A DNA stretch of 28,393 nucleotides. Origin: an uncultured Oscillibacter sp. GTDB taxonomy: Bacteria; Bacillota_A; Clostridia; Oscillospirales; Oscillospiraceae. Below the pieces are notes generated by a model, which was not told where the DNA came from, did not search any database, and saw nothing but the letters and a program-made list of their open reading frames with translations. Below, piece by piece: positions 25,467-28,393 of this stretch; position 1 is the stretch's first letter, and each line of letters starts with the position of its first letter. Position numbers and translations under genes: made by a program. The stretch spans positions 1 through 28,393 of the forward strand of contig CATOKC010000032.1 in the NCBI GenBank assembly GCA_951800675.1, given 5' to 3'.

Positions 25467-26984
25467 TCAACCCAGCGTCAACCTGTCATAATCGGCCAGT
25501 ACGCCCTGGCCGGCCAGCAGATCTCGAATCAAGCTGGCCATGTTGGCAGACAACTCTGCAAAGTGATCGGTGACGTACACCACACCGTCACATTCTGTTA
25601 CGGTCAGATTCATCAGATAGCGGCAGAACCACTCCACACTTACCAGAAGCTGGTTCTCCCTGTGAAGCGCTTCACAATACATACTGCGCAGCTGACCGTC
25701 AATTACACAGCCAATGCTGCCGCGAGCAAATTGAAGGGTCCTTCCGTCACGCAGCGCCATTCTCGCGGTGAGAGAATCATCGGAATAGGAGAGTTCGGCG
25801 CGGAATATCTGGGCCAGCAGGGACAAGGGGACCATCCGATATTCTCCGCGAACCTTCTGGCCGCCGTTCAGGCCATGGTATTTGAGCTTCTGCCACTTGC
25901 GGACCTCGGCAGTCAGAGGGTGGACCGCGTTGCCGGTCCAGGCGCTGCGGCAGCCGTCTGCCACGGCAAAAGCAAAGTCATCGCCCTTGCGGGGCAGGAT
26001 GCTCTGCTCGCAGGTGATCGTTCCATCCGCCTTTCGACGGGCTCCAGAGAACAAATAGTTCCATACAAGAGCGGCATCGTCCAGCGTTTGTCCATGGTCA
26101 CGGTTTTTAATGTCCAGATAGACCATATCCGCCTTTTCTCCGTGATAAAAGGCAAAATTATCCTCACCTACGATGCGTATTTGCGGAATGGGCGCGCAGC
26201 CGTTCAGCTTCATCCAGTAGTAGCGGTTGTACTTATTGACATACAGAGAATCGGACTTGTTCGGAGGTATGTCGTTGTTCTCCGGACGGGACTGCCACAC
26301 AGGCAGATGGCCGCTTTTGTTTTTGATCACTCCTTCAGGAGAGAATAGTAGATTAGTAAAGGTGGAGCAGCCGGAACCGGCTGCTCCGGCGAGAAGGCTG
26401 CCAAAATTCCGGGAGAAGAGTGCGGTCATCAGGTTGCCCATGGACATACCCTGCATATAGATGCGCTCTTCGTCGATATTATATTTTTCTTTCATACGTT
26501 CAATCAGCCCCAGAACCAGCCTGACATCATGGTTATCCATAATATCCGCGGGGGCATTTGAGGCTTCAGGGGGGAGAGGCTCCTTGACGCCTTGGGCATC
26601 GTCAAAACGCCATTGCCCCCATTCCACACACCATACTCGCTTTTCAGATGCGTCCGGGAAAGCAACGATGAAATTATTTAACTCGGCCACCATTGTCCAG
26701 GAAGTGTAAATGGCCTGGCCCCATCCAGTCATCATTCCACCGTGCATGGATAGTACCAGAGGCGTTTTTCTGGAAGGGTCATAGCACGATGGGACATACT
26801 CATACCAGGTGTCCTGCTTTCCATCGGGCGTTAGCGCGTCATGAAATTCCAACAGTCGTTGGGGGTAGGGCTGTGAGTTGTTTCCATTTTCGTTGACGAC
26901 AATGTCGCTCCCTTTGATTTTCTCCGGGAGATAGTCCCGGTTGCCGTCATCAGGAGTACCTGGACGCAGAATAAATTCTTCCAT
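25467..26984 (-). CDS. Large alpha/beta hydrolase with C-terminal CuAO_N1-like domain, paralog 4
   Basis: A 505-residue paralog, most like paralog 3. HGG oxyanion region (~81-83), GMSMG with Ser181, NRDHGQ with His298. The C-terminal domain has VPLSLLAQIFRAEL and LLVSVEWFCRYLM...VVYVTDHF, with cysteines 426, 437, 454 and 465. The opening, NRDYLPEKIKGSD followed by VNENGNNSQPYPQRL, is almost the same as in paralog 3. No signal peptide is visible. GGAAGGAT lies ahead of the ATG at 26984, which starts 18 bases after the stop of the small esterase gene upstream. It likely acts in the cytoplasm on a soluble ester; the substrate is unknown. Confidence 0.88.
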   Translation of the reverse strand: MEEFILRPGTPDDGNRDYLPEKIKGSDIVVNENGNNSQPYPQRLLEFHDALTPDGKQDTWYEYVPSCYDPSRKTPLVLSMHGGMMTGWGQAIYTSWTMVAELNNFIVAFPDASEKRVWCVEWGQWRFDDAQGVKEPLPPEASNAPADIMDNHDVRLVLGLIERMKEKYNIDEERIYMQGMSMGNLMTALFSRNFGSLLAGAAGSGCSTFTNLLFSPEGVIKNKSGHLPVWQSRPENNDIPPNKSDSLYVNKYNRYYWMKLNGCAPIPQIRIVGEDNFAFYHGEKADMVYLDIKNRDHGQTLDDAALVWNYLFSGARRKADGTITCEQSILPRKGDDFAFAVADGCRSAWTGNAVHPLTAEVRKWQKLKYHGLNGGQKVRGEYRMVPLSLLAQIFRAELSYSDDSLTARMALRDGRTLQFARGSIGCVIDGQLRSMYCEALHRENQLLVSVEWFCRYLMNLTVTECDGVVYVTDHFAELSANMASLIRDLLAGQGVLADYDRLTLG

Positions 26985-27002
26985 ATCATTTGATCCTTCC
27001 GT

Positions 27003-27839
27003 TTAGTAATGGCCGCCGCATTCTTTATCCAAACCAAAGAAGCGGATCGCCTCCTGAATGCCCAGATCCCAGAAGCGCCATTCGTGCCCGTAACCGGGGA
27101 GAGAATACCAATGGGCCTTCAAACCGATTTCCTGGGCGTGCTTTTGAAAATCGCAGAACAGTCCATACAATACCGCATCGTCTTCACCACAGGCAAACAT
27201 CAGCCTGGGAAGTTCCCTGGTGTTGACTTTTTCATCCAATATTGCCCACACATTCTCATTGGAGTGGACAAAAGCTTCAAAGCCGCCGGCATTTTTCAGC
27301 GTAGTCATGGTGCGGGGATTGTCCAGGTCCAGCAGAATATTCGGATCTCCACAACGCATTCTGGACAGCTCGACAGGAACGGCGGACAGAACAGCGGCGG
27401 CGGCAAATCGCTCGGGGTGGTTCACTGCATATTTAATAGCGCCCCGGCCGCCCATACTCAGGCCTGCGATGAAATTGTCGTTTCGTTTGTCAGAAACAGG
27501 AAACCAGCCGTAGATCAAGGGCATCAGCTCTTCTGTCAGATAGTCATACATATTGTATCCCAGCATGGTTTCTTCCCAGTTGGAGTAATTGGAGTTCAAA
27601 GCGGAGGGCATAATGACAGCCAAGTTCTTCTCGGCGGCATAGAGCTCGATATTTGTCCTTCGAATCCAATCATTGTTATCGCCGCAGGTGCCATGGAGCA
27701 GCCACAGGACCTTGTACCGCTTACCGCCGCGGTAGAACGTTTCGGGAGATACGTCTCGAGGTTTATCCGGCAAAATGACGGAAACCTGTGTGTTTCCATT
27801 CAGATACTGACTTTCAAAAGTGTATGTAAGTAAGGACAT
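27003..27839 (-). CDS. Esterase-D-like alpha/beta hydrolase, intact triad
   Basis: A 278-residue serine esterase of the esterase D / antigen 85 family. VLWLLHGTCGD oxyanion region, GLSMGGRG elbow with Ser128, acid in CGEDDAVL (Asp220 or Asp221), and His252 in GYGHEWRFWD. All catalytic residues look present, and it is the most canonical of the small paralogs. It has no signal peptide. AAGGAG precedes the ATG. The partial paralog upstream, which lacks the serine, ends 72 bases before it; that gap shows no clear promoter or hairpin. Confidence 0.91.
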   Translation of the reverse strand: MSLLTYTFESQYLNGNTQVSVILPDKPRDVSPETFYRGGKRYKVLWLLHGTCGDNNDWIRRTNIELYAAEKNLAVIMPSALNSNYSNWEETMLGYNMYDYLTEELMPLIYGWFPVSDKRNDNFIAGLSMGGRGAIKYAVNHPERFAAAAVLSAVPVELSRMRCGDPNILLDLDNPRTMTTLKNAGGFEAFVHSNENVWAILDEKVNTRELPRLMFACGEDDAVLYGLFCDFQKHAQEIGLKAHWYSLPGYGHEWRFWDLGIQEAIRFFGLDKECGGHY

Positions 27840-27911
27840 CGTTTTACTCCTTGTTTATGACCGGTCTGCCGTATCCAACGATTTATGTCTCAGTGCGCAA
27901 ATTTTGGTCCA

Positions 27912-28393
27912 TTACGTTTCACACAAAAATCGGAGACCGGCGGCGAATACTGCTTCTTCCGTCTTCCCAACATGCACAGCGGTTTTAAGCTGGCGGGCAA
28001 AAGAAGCGCTGGCATCCACGGCATCGAAATCCTCGGTGCAGCCCAAGAAAATGGCCTTGGGCGCTGGATTTCCTGGATGCAGTATATCCAGCCCGCTTCC
28101 GCGGACGCTGTCTAAGCTGCCAAAAACAGCCTCCAGATTGGGGATGCTCAGGCGGGGGATCTGAGCGCCGGCGGCGGCCGCCTCGCACATGGCTGCGGCA
28201 TCGTACCGGCCGTTGATAACAAAGCACTTAGGGAAAATATCAGGATGGTTTGCGGCGTGCCAGACAGCGCCGTAGGCGCCACCTCCGGTGCCGCCAGCAT
28301 ACTGCCTGGATTCGTCCAGAGGAAACATATGCCGGCAAATTCCAGGCAGCTCCCGGCATACAAAGTCACCATATTTCCCGCCCCACCGCAGCT
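27912..28393 (-). CDS. Esterase-D-like protein, C-terminal part, nucleophile serine absent (start outside window)
   Basis: The reading frame enters from the right edge and gives the last ~160 residues. The segment around ELPGICRHMFPLDES, the YAGGTGGGAYGAV elbow and HPDIFPKCFVINGRYD match the gene at 20222-20980 closely. The serine position of the elbow is glycine (codons GGC ACC GGA GGT GGC), and no GxHxW block is found near the C-terminus, where the sequence reads HVGKTEEAVFAAG. An acid-type segment GCTEDFDAV remains. It is probably non-hydrolytic. It is co-directional with and just upstream of the intact paralog at 27003-27839. Confidence 0.8.
   Translation of the reverse strand, partial: LRWGGKYGDFVCRELPGICRHMFPLDESRQYAGGTGGGAYGAVWHAANHPDIFPKCFVINGRYDAAAMCEAAAAGAQIPRLSIPNLEAVFGSLDSVRGSGLDILHPGNPAPKAIFLGCTEDFDAVDASASFARQLKTAVHVGKTEEAVFAAGLRFLCET

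Overview
The window looks like a chromosomal segment from a moderately GC-rich anaerobic gut Firmicute, plausibly of the Oscillospiraceae / Flavonifractor type. The reasons are strong GGAGG ribosome binding sites, TTG and GTG starts, an S-layer-homology (SLH) anchored secreted protein, a YesM/YesN-type two-component system with a DUF624 (YesL-like) protein, and many paralogous hydrolases. The taxonomic placement is inference; no rRNA or tRNA gene is present.

Left region (1-7.7 kb, GC-rich): the 3' part of clpB (+), a SulP-STAS anion transporter (-), a BrnQ branched-chain amino acid carrier (+) divergent from it, and a secreted protein (-) with two near-identical MTA/SAH nucleosidase domains followed by three SLH repeats. 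Perfect-stem hairpins sit at both convergent junctions (2050-2085 and 5357-5395). The two divergent transporter genes and the nucleosidase gene each have a recognisable extended -10 promoter.

Right region (7.75-28.4 kb, visibly lower GC): an almost uninterrupted minus-strand array read from the right edge toward the left. In order of transcription it holds: a partial esterase-D-like gene; an active esterase-D-like gene; two large (~505 aa) alpha/beta hydrolases; a family VIII (beta-lactamase-fold) serine hydrolase; three esterase-D-like genes; a third large hydrolase; a DUF624 membrane protein; a fourth large hydrolase; a MATE exporter; a type B carboxylesterase; an SGNH hydrolase; then, behind its own strong promoter, a NodB-type deacetylase and the sensor kinase / AraC-type response regulator pair. 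Most gaps are 0-60 bp, so most of the array is probably one long operon whose promoter lies beyond the right edge.

The most unusual features are in this array. Twelve ester-hydrolase-fold proteins and one deacetylase are clustered with no glycoside hydrolase and no sugar importer in view, and none of the complete ones has a visible signal peptide. Three of the five small esterase-D-like proteins have lost the nucleophilic serine (to Gly, Gly and Ala), and each intact paralog lies next to a serine-less one. The four large hydrolases share a C-terminal domain that resembles the copper-amine-oxidase-N-like (CuAO_N1) fold and carries three cysteines at invariant spacing. My reading is an intracellular deacylation system for small acylated compounds, sensed by the two-component system, with the MATE protein possibly exporting a product. 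The substrate cannot be told from the sequence.
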